Source of the DNA: Methylophilaceae bacterium
GTDB lineage: Bacteria; Pseudomonadota; Gammaproteobacteria; Burkholderiales; Methylophilaceae
Assembly: GCA_010031285.1 (NCBI GenBank)
Contig: RHAY01000008.1
Location: 1 to 16,687 of the forward strand
Direction: 5' to 3'
Length of the DNA stretch: 16,687 bases
Shown here: positions 15,535 through 16,687 of the stretch, in pieces
Position numbering within the stretch: position 1 is the first letter of the stretch
Layout of the letters: every line of letters starts with the position of its first letter
Translations under genes and position numbers: made by a program
Notes under the pieces: model-generated
What the model was told of the DNA's origin: nothing
What the model saw: only the letters and a program-made list of their open reading frames with translations
The model's database searches: none

Positions 15535-16397
15535 GCCAGACACAAATTCTTAATGAGCTTTCTTCAATTCGTGATTGGCTAAGATATGCCGTCAGTCGAT
15601 TTGAGGACTCTGATGTTTTTTTTGGTCATGGCACTTCAAATGCATATGACGAAGCTGTGTGGCTTATTTTTGGCTTTCTTCACTTACCTCACGACACGAT
15701 AGAAAACTTTTTAGATGCACACTTAACAAGTAAAGAAAAAAAAGATTTATCTTTTTTAATTGAAAAAAGAATTAACGATAAAATTCCAACCGCTTATCTA
15801 CTTAATGAAGCTTGGCTAAGAGATTATAAATTTTACGTCGATGAGCGCGTCATCGTTCCAAGATCTTTAATTGCAGAGTCATTAAGCGAAAATCTTTACC
15901 CATGGATCGATAACCCTGAAAAAATCTATAGCGCTCTAGATTTATGCACTGGTAGTGGTTGCTTGGGTATTATGATGGCACACAGTTTCCAGAACGCTAT
16001 GATTGATCTTGTCGATTTATCCGAAAAAGCATTACAAGTAGCTGAAATCAATGTTAATCATTACGGATTGCATGATCGTATTGAATTAATTCAATCTGAT
16101 TTATTTAATGGATTAGAAGGCAAGAAATATGATCTTATTATTTCGAACCCCCCTTATTTACGCGCTTTAACTTTATTGAGACTTTCATTACGACTCACCA
16201 TTGAAAAAGGCATGTCGAGCCATTTTAAGATCTTCTCAACTTCCTTCACTTCAAGTTCTAACATCATGCCTCTTTTTACGCGAGATGGAAGTGATACAGG
16301 TCCAAATCTGGTACGGATAAGACGACTCACTGGCAAATTAAAATATTCAAATAAACGTCTAACCTCCCTATTTCTGCCTTCCATCAATATGACTTGA
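15531..16397 (+). pseudogene. prmB: prmB (ribosomal protein L3 glutamine methyltransferase) lacking its C-terminal third
   Basis: PrmB methylates a glutamine of ribosomal protein L3. Residues 1–209 match the family: the N-terminal helical domain (LRYAVSRFEDSDVFFGHG), the hinge region VIVPRSLIAESL, SAM-binding LDLCTGSGCLGIMMA, DLSEKALQVA, and the substrate motif NPPY at 206–209. After codon 209 (16155–16157) homology stops. The normal continuation, about 85–90 residues completing the Rossmann fold, is absent. The remaining 79 codons of the frame are only the antisense of rluB. Losing the last strands should prevent folding or activity. The frame begins at TTG 15531, overlapping the dapE stop by four bases. 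Either this is a real deletion joining two convergent genes or an assembly join. Confidence 0.85.
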
Positions 16398-16687
16398 TAC
16401 CAGCGATTAGCCCCTTCACCACCTTGATAACGAATTTCATCAAATTTTGCGAGACCATCTTCTAACTTAACACCTAATTTTAATTTTGACATTTGTTCTT
16501 CGGTTAATTCACCAAAGATACGAACAGCATATTCACGTTCAATTTCAAATTTAGGATGCATAAGGCGATTAGCAAGATCACCTGAAGTGGTAAACATAAG
16601 AAGTCCTGAAGTATTAATATCGAGACGCCCTATCGAAATCCATTTTTCATTTTTAATTCTAGGTAACTTTGAAAATACTGTAGTTCT
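16154..16687 (-). CDS. rluB: 23S rRNA pseudouridine-2605 synthase RluB, 5' end beyond window
   Basis: A pseudouridine synthase of the RsuA/RluB/E/F family that acts on 23S rRNA. The frame is open to the right edge and gives 177 visible residues, including the catalytic Asp in GRLDINTSGLL (visible residue 23). Internal Met codons such as that at 16597 are not starts. FTTSGDLANRLMHP, REYAVRIFG, and GGEGANRWYQVILMEGRNREVRRLF with VSRLIRTRFG favour RluB over its paralogues. The S4 domain and the start lie outside the window. The short basic tail KVKARK ends at a TAA (16154–16156) that falls inside the prmB NPPY codons. The true C-terminal tail of RluB may therefore also have been cut by the join. 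Confidence 0.92.
   Translation of the reverse strand, partial: RTTVFSKLPRIKNEKWISIGRLDINTSGLLMFTTSGDLANRLMHPKFEIEREYAVRIFGELTEEQMSKLKLGVKLEDGLAKFDEIRYQGGEGANRWYQVILMEGRNREVRRLFEYFNLPVSRLIRTRFGPVSLPSRVKRGMMLELEVKEVEKILKWLDMPFSMVSRNESLNKVKARK

Noticed and set aside
16158..16397. The 79-codon extension of the prmB frame as a new C-terminal domain
   Set aside because: It is the exact antisense of the conserved rluB coding sequence, so the open frame is incidental.

Overview
The window is a compact, AT-rich chromosomal segment of a Gram-negative bacterium. It has genes on both strands, no gap longer than about 85 bases, many start/stop overlaps and frequent TTG starts. Gene content and order (nlpD; dapD–yffB-like–dapE–prmB; dsbB–cysM–PolB-like exonuclease–rlmD) and protein features look betaproteobacterial. 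The low GC and tight packing suggest a streamlined aquatic Methylophilales-type organism. That taxonomic placement is inference from gene content; I could not run a search. I see no mobile element, CRISPR array, tRNA or rRNA.

Layout. The 3' part of nlpD enters from the left and converges, with a short overlap, on a nitroreductase–thioredoxin pair on the minus strand (699–1715). A divergent gene pair follows: a PsiE-like membrane protein and tadA (1799–2739), ending in a strong bidirectional terminator shared with the convergent yccA (2773–3456). Next is a long minus-strand unit transcribed from about 9281 down to 3537: dsbB, cysM, a PolB-like 3'-5' exonuclease, rlmD, an L,D-transpeptidase-fold protein, yhhQ and nagZ. 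Divergent from it, a plus-strand run covers xseA, kup, an M48 lipoprotein protease, dapD, a yffB-like gene, dapE and prmB. The right end carries rluB on the minus strand, cut by the window edge.

How the genes fit together. Envelope and cell-wall functions recur: NlpD amidase activation, NagZ muropeptide recycling, the YkuD-fold protein, DapD/DapE meso-diaminopimelate synthesis, DsbB disulfide formation and an M48 outer-membrane protease. RNA and translation functions form a second group: TadA tRNA editing, RlmD and RluB 23S rRNA modification, YhhQ queuosine precursor uptake and PrmB ribosomal protein L3 methylation. The rest are housekeeping: cysteine synthesis, potassium uptake and exonuclease VII.

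The most notable points are these. prmB is interrupted immediately after its NPPY motif and joined tail-to-tail to rluB, which indicates either a real deletion or an assembly join. XseA is about 95 residues shorter than usual, and the loss falls in the coiled-coil region. A perfect 10-bp inverted repeat flanks the -10 region between the nitroreductase and the PsiE-like gene. I found no convincing new multi-gene system.
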